From Actinomycetota bacterium (GTDB lineage Bacteria; Actinomycetota; Actinomycetes; Actinomycetales; Microbacteriaceae): a stretch of 5,307 nucleotides of DNA. Positions 1-4,699 of this stretch are shown one piece after another; position 1 is the first letter of the stretch; each line of letters opens with the position of its first letter. A program made the translations under genes and the position numbers. The stretch lies in assembly GCA_018895315.1 (NCBI GenBank), contig JAHIOK010000299.1, positions 1 to 5,307 of the forward strand, written 5' to 3'. The notes below the pieces were generated by a model that made no database searches, was not told the DNA's origin, and saw nothing but the letters and a program-made list of their open reading frames with translations.

Positions 1-139
1 CATGGGCTTCGTCGCAGAGAACGTGGCGCCCTTCAAGAAGGTGCGTCGCGTGGAGTTCATCGACGCCATCCCGAAGTCGACGTCGGGCAAGATCCTCCGC
101 AAAGACCTCCGCGCCCGCGAGGCCACCCCGGTCACCTGA
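1..139 (+). CDS. AMP-forming acyl-CoA synthetase, C-terminal fragment (5' end outside window)
   Basis: Only the last 45 codons are present; the frame opens at base 2 and ends at TGA 137-139. The visible peptide contains [14 protein letters not shown] followed by [15 protein letters not shown], the typical C-terminal A10 motif (PK-S-x-SGK-I-LR-K/R) of the ANL superfamily. The lysine in SGKILRK is the residue that in this family contacts the adenylate and is needed to activate the carboxylate with ATP before transfer to CoA. This small C-terminal subdomain rotates between the two half-reactions. The [14 protein letters not shown] context resembles 4-coumarate-CoA ligase or medium/long-chain acyl-CoA synthetases. 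The substrate cannot be told from the tail, because specificity residues lie in the missing N-terminal domain. It converges on mmsA, so the two are not one operon, although both could serve acid or branched-chain catabolism. The family call is firm; the substrate is unknown. Confidence 0.93.
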   Translation, partial: MGFVAENVAPFKKVRRVEFIDAIPKSTSGKILRKDLRAREATPVT

Positions 140-236
140 CGCCCTCGGGAGCACATGACCGATGGCAGATGTCATCGACGACGAGAGCCTCTCGTTCGTG
201 CTCCTCGCGCGGATGTCGGTGACGATGGCCTCTCTT

Positions 237-256
237 CTCGCCGTCGTCGAGGCGAG
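237..256. terminator. Candidate hairpin between convergent genes (weak)
   Basis: CTCGCC (237-242) and GGCGAG (251-256) form a 6-bp stem with an 8-nt loop in the gap between the acyl-CoA synthetase stop (139) and the mmsA stop (296). It lies about 40 nt beyond the mmsA stop on the minus strand. No T-tract follows on either strand, so it is not a canonical intrinsic terminator. A second short palindrome, ACGAGAG-C-CTCTCGT (181-195), lies further along the same gap. Position between two convergent genes is the main argument for a role in 3' end formation. Actinobacterial terminators often lack a clear U-tract, but a chance GC hairpin is equally possible. Confidence 0.25.
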
Positions 257-295
257 CCTGTAGCGCACGTTCGTCTGTCACGACTTACACGGCGC

Positions 296-1801
296 TCATC
301 CCATCAGCGGCATGACGAAGCTGGCGCCTTCCTTCAGGCCCGTGGGCCACCGTTGCGTCACCGTTTTGGTCTTCGTGTAGAAACGGAAGGAGTCGGGTCC
401 GTGCTGGTTGAGGTCGCCGAATCCCGAACCCTTCCACCCGCCGAACGTGTGGTACGCGATGGGCACCGGGATCGGGACGTTGACGCCCACCATGCCGGTG
501 TTGACGCGCTCGGCGAAGTCGCGCGCGGTGTCGCCGTCACGGGTGAAGATCGCGACGCCGTTGCCGTATTTGTGCTCGCTGGGGAGGCGGAGCGCCTCTT
601 CGTAGTCGGCGGCTCGCACGATGATCAGCACCGGTCCGAAGATCTCCTCCTGGTAGATCGTCATGTCGGGCGTGACCCTGTCGAAGAGGGTGGGACCGAG
701 GAAGAAGCCGCTCTCGTACCCCTCGAGCGTGAACCCTCGGCCGTCGGCGAGCAGCTGAGCCCCCTCGTCGATGCCGATCCGGATGAAGTCGCAGACGCGG
801 TCGACGGCATCCTTCGAGATGAGCGGGCCGTAGTCGGCGGTGGCGTCTAGCGAGTGGCCCACCTTGAGCCCCTTCACCCGCTCCGTGAGCTTCGCCGCCA
901 GCGCGTCGGCCGTGGCTTCGCCCACCGGAACGGCGACCGAGATGGCCATGCAACGCTCGCCGGCCGAACCGTAGCCAGCGCCGATGAGCGCGTCGGCAAC
1001 CTGGTCGAGGTCTGCATCGGGCATGACGATCATGTGGTTCTTCGCCCCGCCGAAGCACTGGGCGCGCTTGCCGTTCTTCGCCGCTGTCTCGTAGATGTAT
1101 TGCGCGATGGGTGTCGAGCCGACGAAGCCGATCGCCTTCACCCGGGCGTCACCAAGCAGGGCATCGACGCCTACTTTGTCGCTGTTGACAACGTTGAGCA
1201 CGCCTGCGGGCAGCCCCGCCTCGAGGAAAAGCTCGGCGATGCGCAGGGGCACGGAGGGGTCGCGCTCGGAGGGCTTCAGGATGAACGCGTTTCCTGCGGC
1301 GATCGCCGGGCCCATCTTCCAGAGCGGAATCATGGCGGGGAAGTTGAACGGGGTAATGCCGGCGACGACGCCGAGCGGCTGACGCATCGAGTACACATCG
1401 ACTCCCGTGCCGACGCTCGCACTGTATTCGCCTTTGAGGAGGTGGGGCGCACCGAGGGCGAACTCGACGACTTCGATACCCCGCTGGATGTCGCCCTTCG
1501 CGTCGTCGACCGTTTTGCCATGCTCGGAGGAGAGGAGGGTCGCCAGCGGGATCAGCTCGCGCCGAACCAGCTCCAAGAACTGCAGCAAGATGCGAGCACG
1601 GCGCTGCGGATTCCAGGTGGCCCACTCGATCTGTGCGGCGTGCGCGTTCTCGATCGCCGCAGTGACTTCGGCGACATCTGCCAAGGGCACCCGCGCCTGC
1701 ACTCTCCCGGTGTTCGGGTCATACACATCGCCGAATCGACCGGACGTACCCGGAACATGGGCTCCGCCGATGAAGTGGGTCAACTCGCGAACTATAGTCA
1801 T
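296..1801 (-). CDS. mmsA: Methylmalonate-semialdehyde dehydrogenase (CoA-acylating), MmsA/IolA family
   Basis: This cytosolic NAD-dependent enzyme oxidises methylmalonate semialdehyde (valine, thymine) or malonate semialdehyde (inositol, beta-alanine) with CoA, giving propionyl-CoA or acetyl-CoA plus CO2. From the chosen start the protein is 501 aa, as expected for the family (about 490-500). Numbering from the alternative upstream Met (seven residues longer) shows: TPFNFP at 157-162; the cofactor-site KPSE at 183-186; the Rossmann GST at 235-237; GGAKNH at 258-263, where ordinary aldehyde dehydrogenases carry the general-base Glu (its absence is typical of CoA-acylating members); the nucleophile in GERC, Cys291; and EEIFGP at 392-397. 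The start at 1801 is preferred because homologues begin near MTIVRELTHFIGG and because a TANNNT box sits 9 nt before it. The start at 1822 would add MSYYICE and has no good ribosome site. The gene is transcribed alone behind a terminator, with probable local control by the AT-rich repeats over its start. The enzyme class is secure; valine versus inositol use is not decided here. Confidence 0.95.
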   Translation of the reverse strand: MTIVRELTHFIGGAHVPGTSGRFGDVYDPNTGRVQARVPLADVAEVTAAIENAHAAQIEWATWNPQRRARILLQFLELVRRELIPLATLLSSEHGKTVDDAKGDIQRGIEVVEFALGAPHLLKGEYSASVGTGVDVYSMRQPLGVVAGITPFNFPAMIPLWKMGPAIAAGNAFILKPSERDPSVPLRIAELFLEAGLPAGVLNVVNSDKVGVDALLGDARVKAIGFVGSTPIAQYIYETAAKNGKRAQCFGGAKNHMIVMPDADLDQVADALIGAGYGSAGERCMAISVAVPVGEATADALAAKLTERVKGLKVGHSLDATADYGPLISKDAVDRVCDFIRIGIDEGAQLLADGRGFTLEGYESGFFLGPTLFDRVTPDMTIYQEEIFGPVLIIVRAADYEEALRLPSEHKYGNGVAIFTRDGDTARDFAERVNTGMVGVNVPIPVPIAYHTFGGWKGSGFGDLNQHGPDSFRFYTKTKTVTQRWPTGLKEGASFVMPLMG

Positions 1802-1839
1802 CTCGCAAATATAGTAGGACATGCATATATTTACTAGGA
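1784..1839 (-). repeat. Three imperfect direct repeats over the mmsA start, candidate operator array
   Basis: Read on the minus strand, three related AT-rich units follow one another: TCCTAGTAAATATATGC (1839-1823), TCCTACTATATTTGCGAG (1819-1802) and ACTATAGTTCGCGAG (1798-1784). Starts of the first two are 20 bp apart. The ACTATA elements of the second and third are 17 bp apart, straddling the preferred ATG (1801-1799). Within the array there is also an inverted repeat, AAATATA (1807-1813) with TATATTT (1826-1832), and the 8-bp palindrome ACTATAGT (1791-1798). TTAC-AC-GTAA (1841-1850) lies just upstream. The patch is sharply AT-rich against its surroundings. Placement on the putative promoter and start codon suggests a repressor site array. 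The regulator is not in the window and I do not recognise the motif. Confidence 0.5.
1811..1816 (-). promoter_or_regulatory. Candidate -10 box of mmsA
   Basis: TACTAT on the minus strand fits the TANNNT -10 pattern and matches TATAAT at four of six positions. It ends 9 nt before the preferred ATG at 1801, so transcription would start only a few bases ahead of the start codon and leave almost no leader. No convincing -35 hexamer is seen 16-18 bp upstream. The box lies inside the second direct repeat, so a protein bound there would directly block polymerase. Confidence 0.4.
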
Positions 1840-1906
1840 GTTACACGTAAATGGTCTCCACCTCACCAGGCAGTCGCTGCAGGTCGCCGGGGCCCCGACC
1901 GGCAAA

Positions 1907-1938
1907 AGGAAAGCCCCCGCTCACGCGGGGGCTTTCCT
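1907..1938 (-). terminator. Strong intrinsic terminator downstream of tRNA-Ala, possibly bidirectional
   Basis: A perfect 14-bp stem pairs 1907-1920 (AGGAAAGCCCCCGC) with 1925-1938, closed by a 4-nt loop. In the minus-strand RNA the loop reads GUGA, a GNRA-type tetraloop. On that strand the stem is followed by a run of U whose first residue (1907) is the last stem pair, and then GCC, which fits termination of the tRNA transcript about 10 nt past its mature 3' end. On the plus strand the stem is followed by GG and then TTTT (1941-1944), so it could also stop transcripts from the other side. It separates the tRNA from mmsA. Confidence 0.9.
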
Positions 1939-1947
1939 GGTTTTCGG

Positions 1948-2020
1948 TGGACCTGAGGGGATTTGAACCCCTGACCTCCTCGATGCGAACGAGGCGCGCT
2001 ACCAACTGCGCCACAGGCCC
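1948..2020 (-). tRNA. tRNA-Ala, anticodon CGC
   Basis: The 73-nt minus-strand gene folds into a complete cloverleaf: 7-bp acceptor stem (GGGCCTG with CAGGTCC), 4-bp D stem (GCGC/GCGC) with loop AGTTGGTA, 5-bp anticodon stem (CCTCG/CGAGG) with loop TTCGCAT, 5-nt variable region AGGTC, and 5-bp T stem (AGGGG/CCCCT) with loop TTCAAAT. The anticodon is CGC (bases 1987-1985), reading the alanine codon GCG. The acceptor stem carries a G3-U70 wobble pair, the classic identity element for alanyl-tRNA synthetase, which independently confirms the assignment. The discriminator is A73. The next bases are CCG, so the CCA tail is not fully encoded and must be added enzymatically. The gene is transcribed singly and ends at the strong hairpin immediately downstream. 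A tRNA for GCG fits a GC-rich genome that uses this codon often. Confidence 0.98.
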
Positions 2021-2033
2021 GAGAACCTCCGAT

Positions 2034-2039
2034 AGATTA
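2034..2039 (-). promoter_or_regulatory. Candidate -10 box of tRNA-Ala
   Basis: The minus strand reads GATAATCT just before the tRNA. TAATCT (2039-2034) fits TANNNT, and the overlapping GATAAT (2041-2036) matches TATAAT at five of six positions. This leaves 13-15 nt between box and mature 5' end, giving a 5' leader of a few bases for RNase P removal. It is the only AT-rich spot in the 78-bp gap between the sepX-like stop and the tRNA. A good -35 hexamer is not evident. Confidence 0.5.
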
Positions 2040-2098
2040 TCACGACCCGTTCGCCTCACCCGACGCAGGGCGGGTTCGGAGAGTCGTGAAGCCGGTGA

Positions 2099-3007
2099 TC
2101 AGCCGGCGGCGCGGCGCTGGAGCAGCGCACGCACGTGGGCTTCGATCTCGGCGTCGTCGACGTGACCCATCCGGGCGAATTCCGCCGCCTGTGCCGACGC
2201 ACGCGCCACGCGCGCCGTATCGATCGACGGTGGCCGTCGACGCTCGGCCTGCACTCGCGCAGCTTCCTCCACCGCCACCTGACGGAGTGCCGCGCGCGCC
2301 GCAGCGGCGTCGACAGCGGCGGCCGCCCGCGATCCGGCAGACGCCGTCAGAGGGCGAGGAAGTTCGCGGGGCGCCCAGCCGGTGCGCGGGTCTCCCGGCA
2401 GTGCGAGGTCTTGTACGGGTGTCGCCGCCCGGGCCTCGGGAGCGACGGTCTCGACGCGCACCGCGGTGCGGCGCGCACCGACCCGGGCAATCCGTGTCAG
2501 GAGCACCGCGCACAGGGCAGCACCGCCGACAGCAGACCACAGCAGCACCTGCGAGCCGGTGGTCACGACATCCCAGGCGCCCCAGCCGGCCAGTCCCATC
2601 GCGACGAGGCCGAGCACCGTCACGATCAGTCGCGCACGTCGACGCGCCCGCGCGCGTCGCGCTGCGGGCTGTGCGCGGGCGACGGCGAGTTCGTGCCGCG
2701 CGGTCTCAAGATCGGCGTATTGGCGCTCCGCCTGCGTGCGACGGACGAGATCGGTGCGCTCGGACTGCGCGCGGCGTGCCAGCTTCTGCTGGGCCAGCGC
2801 CGTGCGGGCGTTGAGCTCGAGCCGCACTTCCTGCGGGGTTTCGCTGGTCTCGGCGAGGATGCGCAGCGCCTGGTTGAGGCGTACGGCGTTGCGCTCCGCA
2901 GCGTCGTACTGGTGCCGGCTGTACCAGGTCGGCAAGAGGTACACCAGCCAAAGGAGCACGGCGACGAGAGCGATCACTCCGCCGCCTAAGACCTGCCCAC
3001 CACCCAT
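2099..3007 (-). CDS. SepX/GlpR-like actinobacterial membrane protein, predicted divisome factor
   Basis: The 302-aa protein starts with a transmembrane segment at about residues 7-27 (VIALVAVLLWLVYLLP) followed by TWYSRHQYDAAERNAV. A long charged Gln/Glu/Arg-rich helical stretch, likely coiled coil, runs about 35-115, then an Arg-rich patch (116-126) and a predicted membrane hairpin (about 127-146 and 152-171). The remainder is Ala/Arg-rich and probably cytosolic, holding PGDPRTGWAPRELPRPL (204-220) and an acidic/hydrophobic tail. An N-terminal W-x-x-x-LP-x-W/M segment followed by Arg, and a C-terminal W-x-P-x-x-LP-x-P motif, are what I recall for SepX (Streptomyces) and GlpR (Corynebacterium), which act with FtsZ-associated proteins in division. 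The position downstream of galU and the RimJ-like gene agrees with that family. Identification rests on architecture and synteny, so it is probable, not proven. The gene is 81 bp from its neighbour and has its own candidate promoter, with no ribosome site. Confidence 0.72.
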   Translation of the reverse strand: MGGGQVLGGGVIALVAVLLWLVYLLPTWYSRHQYDAAERNAVRLNQALRILAETSETPQEVRLELNARTALAQQKLARRAQSERTDLVRRTQAERQYADLETARHELAVARAQPAARRARARRRARLIVTVLGLVAMGLAGWGAWDVVTTGSQVLLWSAVGGAALCAVLLTRIARVGARRTAVRVETVAPEARAATPVQDLALPGDPRTGWAPRELPRPLTASAGSRAAAAVDAAAARAALRQVAVEEAARVQAERRRPPSIDTARVARASAQAAEFARMGHVDDAEIEAHVRALLQRRAAG

Positions 3008-3014
3008 GGACTAC

Positions 3015-3020
3015 ACGGTA
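3015..3020 (-). promoter_or_regulatory. Candidate -10 box of the sepX-like gene (leaderless start)
   Basis: TACCGT on the minus strand fits TANNNT and is separated by exactly 7 nt (GTAGTCC) from the ATG at 3007. Transcription would then start at or one base before the start codon. No purine-rich Shine-Dalgarno sequence is present in the 20 nt before the ATG, which agrees with a leaderless message. No clear -35 element is seen. Confidence 0.45.
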
Positions 3021-3088
3021 GGCGACGAGTGGGCGCGGCCCCCGCATCCCCACGCGTGTCGCGCTCAGAGTCGTCGAGGATCGTGCGG

Positions 3089-3718
3089 TCAGGCGGGCAT
3101 CCGGTCAGCCGGCGGCACCGTCGCGGCATCCTGGGGGGCTCGTCCCTGCACCCAGCGCTCGAGCACTCCTTCGGGCACGTCCTCCCGCACCAGGGCGAAG
3201 GAGTAGTGGTCGCGCCAGTCGCCGTTGATGTGGATGTAGCGGCGGCGAAGCCCCTCGTAGCGGAAGCCGAGCTTCTCGACCACCCGGAGGCTCGCGTGAT
3301 TCTCCGGACGGATGCAGATCTCCATACGGTGCAGCCGCAGTTCACGGAAGCAGATGTCGGTGGCCAGCGCCACCGAGATCGGGGTGATGTTGCGGCCGGC
3401 GAATCGCTCACTCACCCAGTAGCCGATCGTCGCCGACGCGAGCGATCCGCGCGCGATGCCCCAGACGTTCAGTTGTCCGGCGACGGCGCCTTCGTGCTCC
3501 ATCACGAACGGCACGCCCGTGCCATCGCGGTACTGCTGCAACAGCCGCCGGATGCCGAGCCGCATGTCGAATGACACCGGGCCCTCGGGATTCGTCGCTT
3601 CCCATTGCCGCAACCACGAACGGTTGGCGAGCAGCTCGTTCTGCAGCACCCGGGCATCACGCGGACGCACCAGGCGGATCGAGACCGCACCGTGACTCTG
3701 CGGGGCAGACAGGTCCAT
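3089..3718 (-). CDS. GNAT-family N-acetyltransferase, RimJ/RimL-like
   Basis: The 209-aa protein is a single GNAT domain of the Acetyltransf_3 (RimJ/RimL) type, which transfers acetyl from acetyl-CoA, typically to the N-terminus of a ribosomal or other protein. It opens with IRLVRPRDARVL, the usual first strand. A region around 70-100 (FVMEHEGAVAGQLNVW, ATIGYWV) forms the central sheet. The acetyl-CoA loop follows at RFAGRN (105-110), which keeps R-x-x-G but has Asn where the motif usually has Gly or Ala. The diagnostic block RPENHASLRVVEKLGF (137-152) and YEG come next. The tail after about 190 is disordered-looking. The start at 3718 is chosen over the in-frame ATG at 3772, which would lie inside galU, because GAGGGGG (3729-3723) stands 4 nt ahead as a strong ribosome site and homology begins nearby. 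The gene is 23 bp behind galU and probably co-transcribed. In actinobacteria a rimJ-annotated gene often sits here; the real substrate is unknown. Confidence 0.9.
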   Translation of the reverse strand: MDLSAPQSHGAVSIRLVRPRDARVLQNELLANRSWLRQWEATNPEGPVSFDMRLGIRRLLQQYRDGTGVPFVMEHEGAVAGQLNVWGIARGSLASATIGYWVSERFAGRNITPISVALATDICFRELRLHRMEICIRPENHASLRVVEKLGFRYEGLRRRYIHINGDWRDHYSFALVREDVPEGVLERWVQGRAPQDAATVPPADRMPA

Positions 3719-3722
3719 CACA

Positions 3723-3729
3723 CCCCCTC
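3723..3729 (-). promoter_or_regulatory. Ribosome binding site setting the acetyltransferase start
   Basis: GAGGGGG on the minus strand lies 4 nt before the ATG at 3718 (7 nt from its GAGG core). It is the only clear Shine-Dalgarno sequence among the minus-strand protein genes here, and it decides against the upstream in-frame ATG at 3772 inside galU. It fits an internal operon gene that must be translated from a polycistronic message, in contrast to the leaderless-looking starts nearby. Confidence 0.75.
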
Positions 3730-3741
3730 GTACGGGAAGCG

Positions 3742-4623
3742 CTACAGCTTCGCCGCGAACTCCTTGAACCACGGACGCAACGCCGGACCGAGGTCGTCGC
3801 GGTCGGCCGCGAGTTGAACGATGGCCTTGATGTAGTCCAGCTTATCGCCGGTGTCATAGCGGCGACCCCGGAATACGACACCGTAAACGCCGGGCTCACT
3901 CGTCGCCATCTCCTGCAGCGCGTCGGTCAGCTGGATCTCGCCGCCCTTGCCGGGCTGCGTGTGCTCGAGAACGTCGAAGACGGCGGGCGCGAGCACATAG
4001 CGGCCGATGACGGCGAGGTTCGACGGCGCTTCCTCGGCGGTCGGCTTCTCGACCATCCCGGTGATCTTGACCACGTCAGGGTTGTCTGTCGTCTCGACCA
4101 CGGCCACACCGTACTGATGGATGTGCGCGGAGTCGACCTCCATCAGCGCGACGATCGCCGCGCCGGTGCGTTCGTGCTCCGCGAGCATCGTCGTGAGAAG
4201 CGGGTCCCGCTCGTCGATCAAGTCGTCTCCGAGCATCACGACGAAGGGGTGGTCGCCCACGTGCGCCTTCGCACGCAGCACCGCGTGACCCAGGCCCTTC
4301 GGATCGCCCTGGCGGACGAAATGGATGTCGGCCATGTCAGAGGAGTGCTGCACCTTCGCGAGCTTCTCCTGGTCGCCCTTGCGCAAGAGGTTGCTCTCGA
4401 GCTCGGGCACCGAGTCGAAGTGGTTCGACAGATTGTTCTTGTTGCGTCCGATGATGATCAGGACGTCGGTGATCCCGGCCTGCACCGCCTCTTCGACCAC
4501 GTACTGGATGGCCGGCTTGTCGACCACCGGCAGCATCTCTTTGGGCATGGCTTTGGTGGCAGGCAGGAAGCGGGTACCGAGGCCGGCCGCGGGGATCACG
4601 GCCTTGAAAGGCTTATGAGACAT
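3742..4623 (-). CDS. galU: UTP-glucose-1-phosphate uridylyltransferase
   Basis: GalU makes UDP-glucose from UTP and glucose-1-phosphate in the cytosol, feeding cell-wall glycans, glycolipids, trehalose/glycogen-type sugars and galactose metabolism. The 293-aa length is normal for bacterial GalU. Visible motifs are the nucleotide-binding loop PAAGLGTRFLPATKAMPKEM (11-30), with the G-x-G-T-R signature and the following Lys residues; QGDPKGLGHAV (105-115); the metal/nucleotide-site LGDD (131-134); VEKP (191-194); GGEIQLTDAL (227-236); and YDTGDKLDY (256-264), whose Lys is conserved in the family. No key residue is missing. The ATG at 4623 has no Shine-Dalgarno but has a TANNNT box 6 nt ahead. 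The gene diverges from the cyclo-ligase gene and probably leads a transcript with the acetyltransferase 23 bp downstream. In many actinobacteria a moeA/glp gene stands between these two; it is absent here. Confidence 0.98.
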   Translation of the reverse strand: MSHKPFKAVIPAAGLGTRFLPATKAMPKEMLPVVDKPAIQYVVEEAVQAGITDVLIIIGRNKNNLSNHFDSVPELESNLLRKGDQEKLAKVQHSSDMADIHFVRQGDPKGLGHAVLRAKAHVGDHPFVVMLGDDLIDERDPLLTTMLAEHERTGAAIVALMEVDSAHIHQYGVAVVETTDNPDVVKITGMVEKPTAEEAPSNLAVIGRYVLAPAVFDVLEHTQPGKGGEIQLTDALQEMATSEPGVYGVVFRGRRYDTGDKLDYIKAIVQLAADRDDLGPALRPWFKEFAAKL

Positions 4624-4629
4624 GACGCC

Positions 4630-4635
4630 ATGCTA
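4630..4635 (-). promoter_or_regulatory. Candidate -10 box of galU (leaderless start)
   Basis: TAGCAT on the minus strand fits TANNNT and is followed by exactly 6 nt (GGCGTC) and the galU ATG at 4623, so the predicted first transcribed base is the A of the start codon. There is no Shine-Dalgarno sequence in the preceding bases. The -35 region is GC-rich and without a recognisable hexamer, which is common for actinobacterial promoters. Confidence 0.5.
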
Positions 4636-4686
4636 TCCAGATCGCACGAGCGAGCGCGCTCCGCGTCGCCAGACGACACCGCACCT

Positions 4687-4692
4687 TAGAAT
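4687..4692 (+). promoter_or_regulatory. Candidate -10 box of the cyclo-ligase gene (leaderless start)
   Basis: TAGAAT matches the TATAAT consensus at five of six positions and is followed by 7 nt (CAAGAGC) and then the ATG at 4700. The predicted transcription start is therefore at or one base before the start codon. AGAG directly in front of the ATG is too close to act as a normal ribosome site. No clear -35 hexamer is present. The divergent galU box lies 51 bp away, so the two promoters share a very short 76-bp gap. Confidence 0.55.
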
Positions 4693-4699
4693 CAAGAGC

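Noticed and set aside
155..850. 231-codon plus-strand open frame starting with GGGAG-CAC-ATG
   Set aside because: The ribosome-site-like GGGAG is tempting, but most of the frame is antisense to the 3' half of mmsA and the product is Arg/Asp/Val-rich shadow sequence.
1802..1822. Upstream ATG for mmsA at 1822 (adds MSYYICE)
   Set aside because: There is no ribosome site. The seven extra codons lie in the AT-rich repeat array and overlap the candidate -10 box, while homology begins after the ATG at 1801. It cannot be fully excluded without start mapping.
854..1837. 327-codon plus-strand open frame opposite mmsA
   Set aside because: It is fully antisense to a clear MmsA with all catalytic motifs. 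Its product is Arg/His/Asp-rich with no family resemblance, as expected of a mirror frame in GC-rich DNA.
1882..1900. GGTCG...CGACC dyad with central GGGGCCCC between the terminator and mmsA
   Set aside because: It has a short 5-bp stem and no T-run. It could be part of an operator, but nothing supports that over chance.
2091..2107. GCCGG-TGATCAG-CCGGC dyad over the sepX-like stop codon as terminator
   Set aside because: The stem is only 5 bp, with no T-run, and overlaps the coding end. It is easily a chance in GC-rich DNA, although no better terminator is seen before the tRNA.
2135..2989. Several 240-280-codon plus-strand frames opposite the sepX-like gene
   Set aside because: They are Arg/Pro-rich mirror frames. 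The minus-strand frame has membrane helices, a coherent architecture and a matching gene neighbourhood.
3719..3772. Upstream ATG for the acetyltransferase at 3772
   Set aside because: It would overlap the end of galU by about 30 bp. A strong ribosome site (3729-3723) serves the ATG at 3718, where the domain begins.
3571..4689. 372-codon plus-strand open frame opposite galU
   Set aside because: It is longer than galU itself but lies antisense to a full-length GalU with intact motifs. The translation is His/Arg/Asp/Val-rich shadow sequence with no domain.
4622..4699. Upstream ATG for the cyclo-ligase at 4622
   Set aside because: It would add 26 Arg/Pro-rich residues unlike the family and overlap the galU start codon, with a -10 box inside the supposed coding region.
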